Positions 1 to 7,586 of a stretch of DNA of 64,000 nucleotides are shown one piece after another. The notes under the pieces are model-generated. The model saw only the letters and a list, made by a program, of their open reading frames with translations. It was not told where the DNA came from and did no database searches. The DNA lies in NCBI RefSeq assembly GCF_036173125.1, contig NZ_CP108054.1, forward strand, positions 1,550,001-1,614,000, written 5' to 3'. The stretch comes from Streptomyces sp. NBC_00286. GTDB lineage: Bacteria; Actinomycetota; Actinomycetes; Streptomycetales; Streptomycetaceae. A program made the position numbers and the translations under genes. The first letter of the stretch is position 1. Every line of letters starts with the position of its first letter.

Positions 1-759
1 CCGGTGCAGCAGGGACCGCACGCCGATGTGCGCCTCCAGGGCCTCGCGTCTCGGTTCGCGGCCCTCGTCCCACGGGTACGGCAGCCGGGCCACCTCACCT
101 GCGGCGCCGTTCGCGCCGCGCAGCACCTGGCCGCCGATGACGATCCCGAGGCCGATGCCTACGCCGATCCGCAGATAGCCGAAGCTGTGCCGGCCGCGGG
201 CGGCGCCCTCGTGCAGCTCGGCGAGGGCGGCGCAGTTGACGTTGTTCTCCAGGTGAACCGGTACGCCCGGCGGCAGCGCGACGGCCATCGCGTCGAAGGC
301 GGGCCCGGCCTTGGCGGTCGCCGGACGCGCACCGGCGCCTTCCCGGTCCTGCGTGACGACGTCTCCGACGGCCACGACCACGGCACGCAACGGGGCGCCG
401 GTCGGCAGTTCCTTGAGGACCTGACGTACGACGTCGGCGGCCTCCGGACGGGAGCCGGTGCCCTCGGCGAGCAGGCCGCCGTCCAGGGCGCAGCCGCGCA
501 CCCGGGTCACGGCGGGGCCGAGATCGACGGCGAGTACGGCTCCGGCGGCGGGCCCCAGTCCGTAGACGGCGGCGGACCTGCCGGTGGCGCCGGAGACCGT
601 GCCGGAGCAGGCGGCCAGCTCGGCGGCCTCGAGTTCGGCCACGGCGGAGGAGACGGTCGGCTTGGACAGGCCCGCGCCGGCTGCCAGTTGGGGGCGGGTG
701 GCGGTACCGGCCGCGGCCAGTACGGCGAACACCGCGCGGGCGCTCTCGCTCAGTTGCAT
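1..759 (-). CDS. ROK-family transcriptional regulator (C-terminus outside window)
   Basis: Repressor, ORF, kinase family protein that probably controls sugar uptake or metabolism genes. The visible 253 residues begin with a winged helix-turn-helix (about residues 1-60, including LSKPTVSSAVAELEAAEL), followed by the actin-fold ROK domain: the ATPase-type segment VLAVDLGPAVTRVRG, the ROK core ENNVNCAALAE and the glycine-rich GIGLGIVIGG. The zinc motif CxCGxxGC that normally follows GAAGE is absent; GAAGEVARLPYPWDEG occupies that place, a variant also known in other actinobacterial ROK regulators. ATG is chosen because the HTH starts immediately after it. The gene is cut by the window start, so about one third is missing. 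A palindrome 100 bp upstream is the likely operator. The sugar ligand cannot be read from the sequence. Confidence 0.9.
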   Translation of the reverse strand, partial: MQLSESARAVFAVLAAAGTATRPQLAAGAGLSKPTVSSAVAELEAAELAACSGTVSGATGRSAAVYGLGPAAGAVLAVDLGPAVTRVRGCALDGGLLAEGTGSRPEAADVVRQVLKELPTGAPLRAVVVAVGDVVTQDREGAGARPATAKAGPAFDAMAVALPPGVPVHLENNVNCAALAELHEGAARGRHSFGYLRIGVGIGLGIVIGGQVLRGANGAAGEVARLPYPWDEGREPRREALEAHIGVRSLLHR

Positions 760-858
760 GCTCTCCCCTGGGGCTGGTGCGGGGGGTCTCCGCTGGTCGC
801 GGGGGTCTGTCCGCAAGGTTGTACGGGGTTGGGTTGCGTGGCTCTTGACGCACCCTAC

Positions 859-882
859 TTCGTTAGTTAACTTCCTAACGAA
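859..882. promoter_or_regulatory. Palindromic operator upstream of the ROK gene
   Basis: A perfect inverted repeat, TTCGTTAG and CTAACGAA separated by eight bases (TTAACTTC), lies 100 bp upstream of the ROK start codon. The GTTAG...CTAAC core resembles ROK operators known in Streptomyces, so autoregulation is likely. This is an inference from position and symmetry. Confidence 0.6.
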
Positions 883-1020
883 CTTCATGCGGTACTCGCC
901 TGCCGCGCCGGAATGAAGCCCGTCCCGGGGCTTCCTGAACGCATTGAGGTATGAACTCCTAGCTGTGCAGCTGCAGTTCGATGGGGGCTACGCCCCCCTG
1001 GACCCCCGGCCGTGTCTCGG

Positions 1021-1238
1021 CTGCGGGCCCGTTGTGGCTGGTCGCGCAGTTCCCCGCGCCCCTGAAAGGGCGGGGCTTCGCCCCAGCCCCCGGGTCGCAG
1101 GACGGCTGCGGGCCCGTTGTGGCTGATCGCGCAGTTCCCCGCGCCCCTGAAAGGGCGGGGCTTCGCCCCAGCCCCCGGGTCGCAGGACGGCTGCGGGCCC
1201 GTTGTGGCTGATCGCGCAGTTCCCCGCGCCCCTAACGG
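1021..1238. repeat. 85-bp direct tandem repeat, two full copies and a partial third
   Basis: Units begin at 1021, 1106 and 1191, an exact 85-bp period. The first two differ at one position (GGTCGCG versus GATCGCG); the third is recognisable for about 48 bp. Each full unit contains a GCGGGG/CCCCGC hairpin (cccgcgcccctgaaagggcg). Single copies of this hairpin-bearing sequence are common between Streptomyces genes; tandem duplication is less usual. The remainder of 884-1385 shows no convincing gene. Confidence 0.85.
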
Positions 1239-1385
1239 GGCGCGTGATTTACCGGCGCGCGGAAACGCAGCCGCCTGACGGCGGAAGGGGCCGTGTGCCG
1301 GCGCCCAATCGCCCGTCGCTCACGGCTCGCCCCAACCACCCCCAACCCAACCCAAGGCGAAACGCCACCGCAGAGAGGCACCCCC

Positions 1386-3308
1386 ATGCCCGGGCAGTCC
1401 ACCCGTACCACGCACCACCCGCTCCGCATCGATCGGCGACTGTTCCTGCGTAGCTCCGTGGGGGTTTCTGCGGGGCTTGTTGCCGCTCCGGTGGTTGGCG
1501 CGTGGCCGGCCGTGGCTGACTCGTCCCCTGCCAACTCCCCTGCTGCCTTTGTCGATTCGTATACCACCAACGTCGTTGCCAACCTGACCCCCGAGACCAA
1601 CGCGGCGGTTCGCATCCTCGGTGGCTTTGGCGAGATCTGGAAGACCGGGGCCGACTGGGACAGCGGTGTGCCGCTCATGGCCGATGTTCTGCGGGCCAAC
1701 ATGCGCTACAGCGTGCGGGTCACCAGCCGGCGGACCGACGCCGAGGGGAAGCTGGCCTTCATTCATGATCGCCAGCATCAGAGTTACGCGGTGATCGACG
1801 GACTGGGGCCCCTCGCCGAGCTTTACAAGAAGGGCGCTAAGGCGGTCACCGGCATTACGTCCGCGCCGGAGGGCGTCCCTGCGGGCAAGATCAACGACAC
1901 CATCCCGGCCGACGCTCCCGCGGGTTCCGCGCTCGGGGCCGGATCTCACGACTCGGAGTTGGGGAAGGTGGCCGAGCTGGTCGACGCCGTGCGTGGGCCG
2001 TTCGCCTCGGGGAATCCCAGCAAGTTCGCGTATCAGTACCCGCGGCCCTGGCGGATGAACAAGGACAGTGAGGTCGTCGACACCGGGGAGAAGGACGCTC
2101 TGGGTTATCCGGTCTACGCGTCCGATGTGGTGGTCGTTCCGCAGTTGCTGCGACAGCGGGCCGAGGCGCCGGCCGAGGACGGGGGGTTCCCGAGCGGGCA
2201 CACCAACGCGCTGCATTTGGCGGCTCTGGCGATGGCGTACGCGGTTCCGGAGCGGTTTCAGGAGTTGGTGACCCGGGCTTTCGAGGTCTCCCACACGCGC
2301 ATCGTGTCGGGGATGCACTCCTCCGTCGATGTGATCGGTGGGCGGATCCTCGCCACGGCGCTCGCGGCCGCGGCCCTCGCCGATCCGAAGAACGCCGGGC
2401 TCAAGGCGGCGGCCCGTGCTCAAGCCCTGGCCTACTTCCAGGAGCAGACCGGCACCACCGCCGACACGCTGTACGAGTTCGCGCACTCGGCGGACCTGGA
2501 TGAGGACCCGTACGCGAGTCGTGCGCTCAACTCGGCAGGTGTCGCCCCGAAGTTGACGTATGTCCTGCCCAAGCGGCCCGCGCGGGACCGGATGATCGTG
2601 CCGAAGGGTGCCGAGGTCCTTCTGGAGACGCGGCTGCCGTATCTGTCCGCCGCCCAGCGGCGCGAGGTGCTGCGGACGACGGCGCTGCCCGCCGGGTACG
2701 TTCTGCTGGGCGGCTTCGAGCTGTGGGGGCGGCTGAATCTCTTCGCCGCGGCCGACGGATACGGGGCGTTCGACTCGGACGTGCGCGTCACGATGGACGC
2801 CGCCCAAGGCGGCTTCGCCGCGGCCGACACCTGGCGCAACGGCATCGGCGGGCGCGGCTCGCTGATCAAGCGGGGCACCGGCATGCTGACCCTCGCGGGA
2901 GCCAACCGCTACACCGGCGGCACCACGCTGGAGGAGGGCGTCCTCGCGGCCGGTTCGCGGGACGCCCTCGGATGCGGCGACGTGCAGGTGCGGGGTGGCA
3001 CGCTGCGGGCGGCCTCGCCGCTTCGGGTGCGCGGCGCGTACGCCCAGTCGTCCGGTACGACCCTTGATGTGACGGTCGCCGGCGACGGTGCACCGGCCCT
3101 GACGGTGACCCGGCGCGTGCTCCTCGAGCGGGACAGCACGCTGGTCATCCGCCTGGACGAGCAACGGCCGCCGAAGCCGGGCACCACGATTCCGGTCATC
3201 GACACCCGTGTCCTGCGCGGCCGGTTCGGCCGCATCGTGGTCGACGGCTACGCCGCCGAGCCGGTGTTCACCGCCCGCGGTCTGTCCGTACGGCTCACTC
3301 GCAGGTGA
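1386..3308 (+). CDS. Tat-exported PAP2 (class A acid) phosphatase with autotransporter-associated repeat
   Basis: Predicted 640-residue secreted phosphatase. The N-terminus has a twin-arginine signal (DRRLFLRSSVGVSAGLVAAP). The three PAP2/vanadium-peroxidase signatures are present: K-x6-RP near residue 213 (KFAYQYPRPW), PSGH at about 269 and R-x5-H-x3-D at 305 (RIVSGMHSSVD). The catalytic domain should hydrolyse phosphomonoesters outside the membrane. Residues about 493-530 (LIKRGTGMLTLAG, NRYTGGTTLEEG) match the autotransporter-associated beta-strand repeat, best known from Gram-negative passenger domains; the C-terminal part probably forms a beta-helix or stalk. ATG at 1386 is chosen because the Tat signal follows it; the reading frame stays open upstream without signal-like sequence. 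The last 14 bases overlap the convergent tgmB gene. Confidence 0.88.
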   Translation: MPGQSTRTTHHPLRIDRRLFLRSSVGVSAGLVAAPVVGAWPAVADSSPANSPAAFVDSYTTNVVANLTPETNAAVRILGGFGEIWKTGADWDSGVPLMADVLRANMRYSVRVTSRRTDAEGKLAFIHDRQHQSYAVIDGLGPLAELYKKGAKAVTGITSAPEGVPAGKINDTIPADAPAGSALGAGSHDSELGKVAELVDAVRGPFASGNPSKFAYQYPRPWRMNKDSEVVDTGEKDALGYPVYASDVVVVPQLLRQRAEAPAEDGGFPSGHTNALHLAALAMAYAVPERFQELVTRAFEVSHTRIVSGMHSSVDVIGGRILATALAAAALADPKNAGLKAAARAQALAYFQEQTGTTADTLYEFAHSADLDEDPYASRALNSAGVAPKLTYVLPKRPARDRMIVPKGAEVLLETRLPYLSAAQRREVLRTTALPAGYVLLGGFELWGRLNLFAAADGYGAFDSDVRVTMDAAQGGFAAADTWRNGIGGRGSLIKRGTGMLTLAGANRYTGGTTLEEGVLAAGSRDALGCGDVQVRGGTLRAASPLRVRGAYAQSSGTTLDVTVAGDGAPALTVTRRVLLERDSTLVIRLDEQRPPKPGTTIPVIDTRVLRGRFGRIVVDGYAAEPVFTARGLSVRLTRR

Positions 3309-4287
3309 CGGTCTCCTTGGACACATGGCCGTTGTGCGGCTCCGTGTCCGGGAGGGGTGCCGCGAGCCAGTCGGCGACGGCGCGGGCGATCGGCTGCTCC
3401 GTCTCTATTTCCACGAAACCGAACTGGCCCGCCTGGTTGCACTCGAGAAACCACCAGATGCCGTCGGCGTCCTCGGCGAAGTCGAATGCGCCGTACGAGA
3501 GTTGGGCCTCCTGAAGGTAGTCGTGCACGCTCGCGGCGACCCGCGGCGGTGTCTCGACCGGCTGCCAGGGTTCCGCGGAGGTGGCGAACCGGACGTCGAC
3601 CTCACTGGGATCGGCGCCTTGGCCGACCGCCTTGCGGGCGGCGAAGAACCGGTCGCCGACGCAGGTCAGCCGGATGTCGGCGCGCTTGGCCACGCGCCGT
3701 TGCAGCAGTGTGGGGCCGAAGGCGACGGCCGAGAAATCCGTCTCGGGTGCGACCCTGCTGGTCGGAACCGCCCTCGGCGGCTCCTGCGGGTGTGCGCCCG
3801 AGACGGGCTTGACCACCAGATCCGGGAAACGTTCCGCGAAGTCGCGGGCGGCCTGCGGGAACGTGGTGATCAGTGTGGCGGGCACCGGAAGCCCGCAGCG
3901 CTGTGCGAGGTGAAGCTGCCAGGGCTTGTGGCGGGCCTGGCGGGCCGCGTCGGGGTGGTTCATCCAGCGCGCGCCGGTGGAACGCAGCATGCCGTAGAGC
4001 GCCTGCGCGGACTCCTCGGTGAGCCAGGCGGACGGCTCGGCGACCCGTGTCGCGGGCACGCCGGGCCTGCGGACCCAGACGGACCGCAGACCGCTCGTGG
4101 TCACCAGTCGGCCACCGGCGGACAGGTGTCCGCGGAAGGCGCCGTGCACGAACTCTCCGGACAGGGCGACGCCTCCCGGCAGGTCCGCGGGGTCGAGGCG
4201 GACGACCGGGACACCCGTCCCGTCCAGTCGCGCCACCACCATGTCCGCGGTTACATCCTGTTCGCACGTCAGGATCAGAACCGTCAT
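3295..4287 (-). CDS. tgmB: ATP-grasp graspetide maturase (SAV_5884 type)
   Basis: ATP-grasp ligase of about 330 residues that would install side-chain ester or amide cross-links on the peptide encoded just upstream. It begins MTVLILTCEQDVTADMVVARL and has the central ATP-grasp elements (DLVVKPVSGAHPQEPP, TLLQRRVAKRADIRLTCVGD) and the C-terminal metal/ATP segment (WWFLECNQAGQFGFVE). This is the arrangement of the actinobacterial SAV_5884-type RiPP maturases. The start is the ATG at 4287; the longer frame upstream is arginine/proline-rich and overlaps tgmA. It lies 16 bp behind tgmA on the same strand, so the two are surely cotranscribed. The third usual partner, a PIMT-like O-methyltransferase (tgmC), is not adjacent. 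Confidence 0.92.
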   Translation of the reverse strand: MTVLILTCEQDVTADMVVARLDGTGVPVVRLDPADLPGGVALSGEFVHGAFRGHLSAGGRLVTTSGLRSVWVRRPGVPATRVAEPSAWLTEESAQALYGMLRSTGARWMNHPDAARQARHKPWQLHLAQRCGLPVPATLITTFPQAARDFAERFPDLVVKPVSGAHPQEPPRAVPTSRVAPETDFSAVAFGPTLLQRRVAKRADIRLTCVGDRFFAARKAVGQGADPSEVDVRFATSAEPWQPVETPPRVAASVHDYLQEAQLSYGAFDFAEDADGIWWFLECNQAGQFGFVEIETEQPIARAVADWLAAPLPDTEPHNGHVSKETVTCE

Positions 4288-4303
4288 CGTCGGGGGTCCG
4301 TCT

Positions 4304-4495
4304 TCAGTCGTCGAAGTGGGTCTTCGAGCCCGCCGTGGACGTCGTGGCCCCCAGTTCCCGCAACACGGCGTAGTCATGAGCGGCGAGCCGCCCGTCGGGC
4401 AGGACGTTCAACTGCAGTCTGGAGTCATAGGCGTACGGAACGCTGACCTCCAACTGCGGGGCCGGACGTGCATAGTTGAGCGCGAACGGTCGCAT
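4304..4495 (-). CDS. tgmA: ATP-grasp-modified RiPP precursor peptide
   Basis: 63-residue precursor of a graspetide (omega-ester-containing peptide). The leader carries the family pattern PFALNYARP...YDSRLQLNVLPDGR, which ATP-grasp maturases recognise. The C-terminal core ATTSTAGSKTHFDD supplies Thr/Ser/Lys nucleophiles and the terminal Asp pair that would be joined by side-chain esters or amides. A strong ribosome-binding site (AAGGAG, seven bases before ATG) fixes the start. It is followed by the maturase gene after 16 bp. Exact cross-link pattern cannot be read from sequence. The 405 bp upstream (4496-4901) separate it from the divergent hydrolase and should hold both promoters. Confidence 0.9.
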   Translation of the reverse strand: MRPFALNYARPAPQLEVSVPYAYDSRLQLNVLPDGRLAAHDYAVLRELGATTSTAGSKTHFDD

Positions 4496-4901
4496 TGGTT
4501 CTCCTTGCTCGGTGCTTCGCCGTCAAACGGATCGTGACGCTCCGGCGTCATGGTGCCTGACGGGTCTGCAGGGCTTCCACGGAGATATACGAATCGAACT
4601 GTCGAATGGTTGCTTCACGCTGTGTAATCATCCGAGCCGTTCGTCCTCAAGCCCCCGCCCGGCCCGGCCGCTCACTTGATGCATGGGGCACCCATCCGCC
4701 TTCTAAGACGTATACCCGGGCCTTGAGGATCCGGTCTTCGGGCGCATTTCAACGCCCCGGCGCACACCTCGCCCACGCGCGCGCCGCACGCGCCCGCGTT
4801 GCACCTCCGGTGCGCTGATAAACGTCGTCGGCCTCGCGAATCCGCAGGTAGACGATAGATTTCACAGGGACGGCAGCTCCTTCCTCGAACGGGAGTGCAC
4901 G
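4496..4901. other. Divergent intergenic region, no gene seen
   Basis: The stretch between tgmA and the divergent serine hydrolase gene has no reading frame with coding-like codon use. It must contain both promoters, but I find no clear -35/-10 pair or strong palindrome. Confidence 0.5.
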
Positions 4902-6155
4902 ATGAGCGAGTTGCGACAAGAGGTGGAACCGGCCGAGGTCGGCCTCGATCCGGCAGCCCTGCGACGGCTGGACGAACACTTCGCCCGCCTCGTCGACGAC
5001 GGCCGATTGCCCGGGTACCTCGTCTCGGTTGCCCGTCACGGCTGTGTCGCACATCTCACTTCGTACGGCCTCCGAGACCGGGAGGCCGGAGTGCCGGTCG
5101 GGACGGACACGATCTGGCGAATCCAGTCGATGACCAAGCCGATCGCGTCCGTGGCGGCGCTGATGCTCCGGGAGGAGGGACTGCTCGACCTCGACGACCC
5201 GATCGCCCACTATCTCCCGGCTTTCGCCGAGCCCCGCGTATACGTCGACGCAAGCGGCCCGGGCCTCAGGACGCGCCCCGCCGAGGGGCCCATCCGCATC
5301 CGGCACCTGCTGACCCACACCGCCGGGCTGACCTTCGGCTTCTACCACGCCCATCCCGTAGACGCCGCGTACCGGGCCGCCGGAGTGGAGCGGGCGGAGC
5401 CGCCGGACGCGGATCTGGCCGAGGCCTGCGACCTGTTCGCGGGCCTGCCGCTCCAGTTCGAGCCGGGGACGCAGTGGAACTACTCGGTCGCGACCACCGT
5501 TCTCGGGCGCGTGATGGAGGTGGTGTCCGGGCAGCCGCTGGATACATTCCTCGCCGAGCGGGTCTTCGGGCCGTTGGGGATGGCGGACGCGGGGTTCTGG
5601 GTTCCCGAGGACCGGGCGGACCGGCTGGCCGTGCTGTACGTCGAGAGTGATGAGGGTGACGGGGGCGACAAGGGCGATGGCGGTAAGGGCGGCATCGTAC
5701 GGAGCCCTGAGCAGCCCGGACGCAGCCGTCCCCGTCTGCTCTCCGCCAACGGAGGCCTGGTGGCGAGCGCGTACGACTACCACCGGTTCATGGAATTCCT
5801 GCGCCGCGGCGGCGAGTTGGACGGCACCCGACTCCTCTCCCCGCAGACCGTGGCGACCATGCTCTCCAACCACCTCCCCACCGACCTACGCACCTTCGGC
5901 AGCCCCGTCCACGACTTCCCCGGCAACGCGGGCGTCGGCTTCGGCTTCGGCGTCTCGGTCGTGATCGATCCAGACCGTACGGAATCACCGTCCAGCCCCG
6001 GCCTGTACGGCTGGTCCGGCGCGTCCGGCACGACCTTCTGGGTCGACCCGCAGCGTGACCTGACCGTGCAGTTCATGAGCCAGGTGCGACCGGCGGCGGG
6101 GCTGGAGTGGTACGCGGATCTGAGGCGGCTGGGGCACGAAGTGGTCGCCGACTGA
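4902..6155 (+). CDS. Class C beta-lactamase-like serine hydrolase
   Basis: 417-residue member of the serine hydrolase / class C beta-lactamase / DD-peptidase fold. The nucleophile motif SxxK is visible as S76-M-T-K79 (RIQSMTKPIASV), followed by HTAGLTFGFYH and the second motif WNYSVA with Tyr at 194; the third motif is probably HDFPGNAG-GFGFG or GWSGASGTTFW. There is no signal peptide, so the protein is cytoplasmic and more likely an esterase or peptidase than a drug-resistance enzyme. A glycine/aspartate-rich insert (SDEGDGGDKGDGGKGG, residues about 247-262) is unusual. The start is supported by GGGAG eight bases upstream. It is divergent from the graspetide genes; no functional link is evident. 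Confidence 0.87.
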   Translation: MSELRQEVEPAEVGLDPAALRRLDEHFARLVDDGRLPGYLVSVARHGCVAHLTSYGLRDREAGVPVGTDTIWRIQSMTKPIASVAALMLREEGLLDLDDPIAHYLPAFAEPRVYVDASGPGLRTRPAEGPIRIRHLLTHTAGLTFGFYHAHPVDAAYRAAGVERAEPPDADLAEACDLFAGLPLQFEPGTQWNYSVATTVLGRVMEVVSGQPLDTFLAERVFGPLGMADAGFWVPEDRADRLAVLYVESDEGDGGDKGDGGKGGIVRSPEQPGRSRPRLLSANGGLVASAYDYHRFMEFLRRGGELDGTRLLSPQTVATMLSNHLPTDLRTFGSPVHDFPGNAGVGFGFGVSVVIDPDRTESPSSPGLYGWSGASGTTFWVDPQRDLTVQFMSQVRPAAGLEWYADLRRLGHEVVAD

Positions 6156-6276
6156 GGTGGGTTGAGGACGCCCTGATCTGCAGAGGTCTGCTGACGGGCT
6201 CATTGACTATCGTTGCCCGATCGCAAGAAGCGTATGAACGGTGCCTGATGGGCGGGTGTCTTCGAGAGGGCGTGGG

Positions 6277-6705
6277 ATGGACTCGGGGCGGGACGACGGC
6301 TGGATACGAGTGCCGATCGGCGACGACGCGGCACGCTGGGCCACACGAGCCGCCGTCCACCCGGTCCTGCTCATCGCCCACAACGTCACGGCGGCCACCC
6401 GGCTCCTGGACGTCCTCCCCTTGTTCCACGACGACCTGCGCATCCAGCTCCTCGTGACGACGCCCGGCTCCTCCGCCTTCCGCGCGGGGCTCTCGGAGCT
6501 GTTCGCCGACACGGGGATGCCTGTGGTGCCGTGGGAGCAGGCGGTCCGTACGCCGGTGAAGCTGGCGATCTCGGCAAGCTTTGGCGGCCAACTTGACGCG
6601 TTTTCAGGTAAGTTGGCCGTATTGTCCCATGGGATTGGCTACACTGAGAGGCTGACTGCACCGGGTGCCGGGAGCCGGGCACGGACTTGTCCACCAGGGC
6701 GGTGA
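6277..6705 (+). pseudogene. 3'-truncated gene, N-terminal piece of a CDP-glycerol-transferase-like protein
   Basis: About 125 residues of ordinary coding sequence start at ATG 6277 with GAGAGG in front (MDSGRDDGWIRVPIGDD). The pattern of alternating strands and helices (HPVLLIAHNVTAATRLLDVL, IQLLVTTPGSSAF, KLAISASFGG, LAVLSHGIGYTERL) looks like the N-terminal Rossmann half of GT-B proteins such as CDP-glycerol glycerophosphotransferases. After LSHGIGYTERL, near position 6655, family-like sequence stops and 17 residues of unrelated frame follow before a stop. The rest of what should be a 400-residue-class protein is missing. Immediately beyond, on the other strand, is the truncated end of an NB-ARC gene. 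Confidence 0.65.
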
Positions 6706-7500
6706 GCAGCCGCTCGGAGTCGCGTTTGCCGAGCGGGCCCACGGGATCCGCAGCGCGTCGAGCCCGACCAGCGGATTGCGGGCTCCGACGAGCGTGAACA
6801 CCTCGGGAGCGGAACTGATCACGGGCAGGATCTGGGTGGCGGACTGCGCATGGTCGAGGATGACCAGCAGACGCCGGTCGGAGACGTACCGCTGGAACAC
6901 TTGCTGGCGTTCGGTGAAGCCGGGCGGCAACTGCTGGTCCGGCAGGCCGAGTTGGCGCAGCAGCTCGCCGAGCGCTCGTGCCGCGTCGAGGGCCGTACCC
7001 GAGCCGCCGCCGCGCAGATCCACGTACATCTGGCCGTCCGGGAAGAACTCGCCCGCCCGTAGCACCCCCCAGTGCCGGGCGAGCGTGGTGACGCCCATCC
7101 CCTCGGGTCCGTGCAGCAGAGCGAGCCGAGGACGCCCGTCGGCCTTGCGCCGGGCCTCCTCGTCGAGCTGTTTGAGCGCTTTGCGCCGGTCGGTGAAGGA
7201 GCGGATGGACGCCGGGAGACGGGGGCGCCCGGCCGCCTTCCCGGGCCCCTGCCCTTGCACACCATCCGCGAACGTCGTCCAGGCCCTCGCGAGTCGCGGA
7301 TCGTTCCGCAGACCCTCGGACACCAGCCGCGCCACCGCGTCCACCTCGGCTGGACTCTCCGGGGCCGCCACCTCCCGCCCGGCGATCCTCCGTACCAGCG
7401 CCCCGGCGGACTCCCAGGTCCGCTTCCCGGCCTCGTTGGCCATCCCGGCCCCGACGGCCGCGAGCACCCCCGCCACAGCAGCCATCGAAATGGGCTCCAC
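6665..7500 (-). pseudogene. Truncated and frameshifted NB-ARC-type ATPase
   Basis: N-terminal part of an actinobacterial STAND/NB-ARC ATPase, a class of signalling or defence proteins that normally ends in TPR repeats. The start MEPISMAAVAGVLAAVGAGMANE is typical. The nucleotide-binding loop reads GPEGMGVTTLA, with Val where Walker A has Lys; Walker B is LLVILDHA. The frame follows family-like sequence to GARNPLVGLDALRI near 6757. It then continues in another frame as VGPLGKRDSERLLTALVDKSVPGSRHPV, which implies loss of one base there. That second frame ends in unrelated sequence near 6665. The sensor and repeat domains are gone, so the gene is dead twice over. Confidence 0.75.
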
Positions 7501-7586
7501 GATGCGAACTCCCCGCTCCCGACACCCTTGGGAAGCAACGGTATCGGGAGCGTGCGTACGCGAAAGACCGTGTTCTGGCTACGAGT

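Noticed and set aside
944..1211. Small plus-strand frames in the 85-bp repeat
   Set aside because: They simply translate the repeat and have no ribosome-binding site or coding-like character.
1320..3326. 668-codon antisense frame opposite the PAP2 gene
   Set aside because: It mirrors a gene with clear motifs; such shadows are common in GC-rich DNA.
3208..4446. 412-codon plus-strand frame opposite tgmB
   Set aside because: The minus strand codes the ATP-grasp maturase and its precursor, with family motifs; the plus frame has none.
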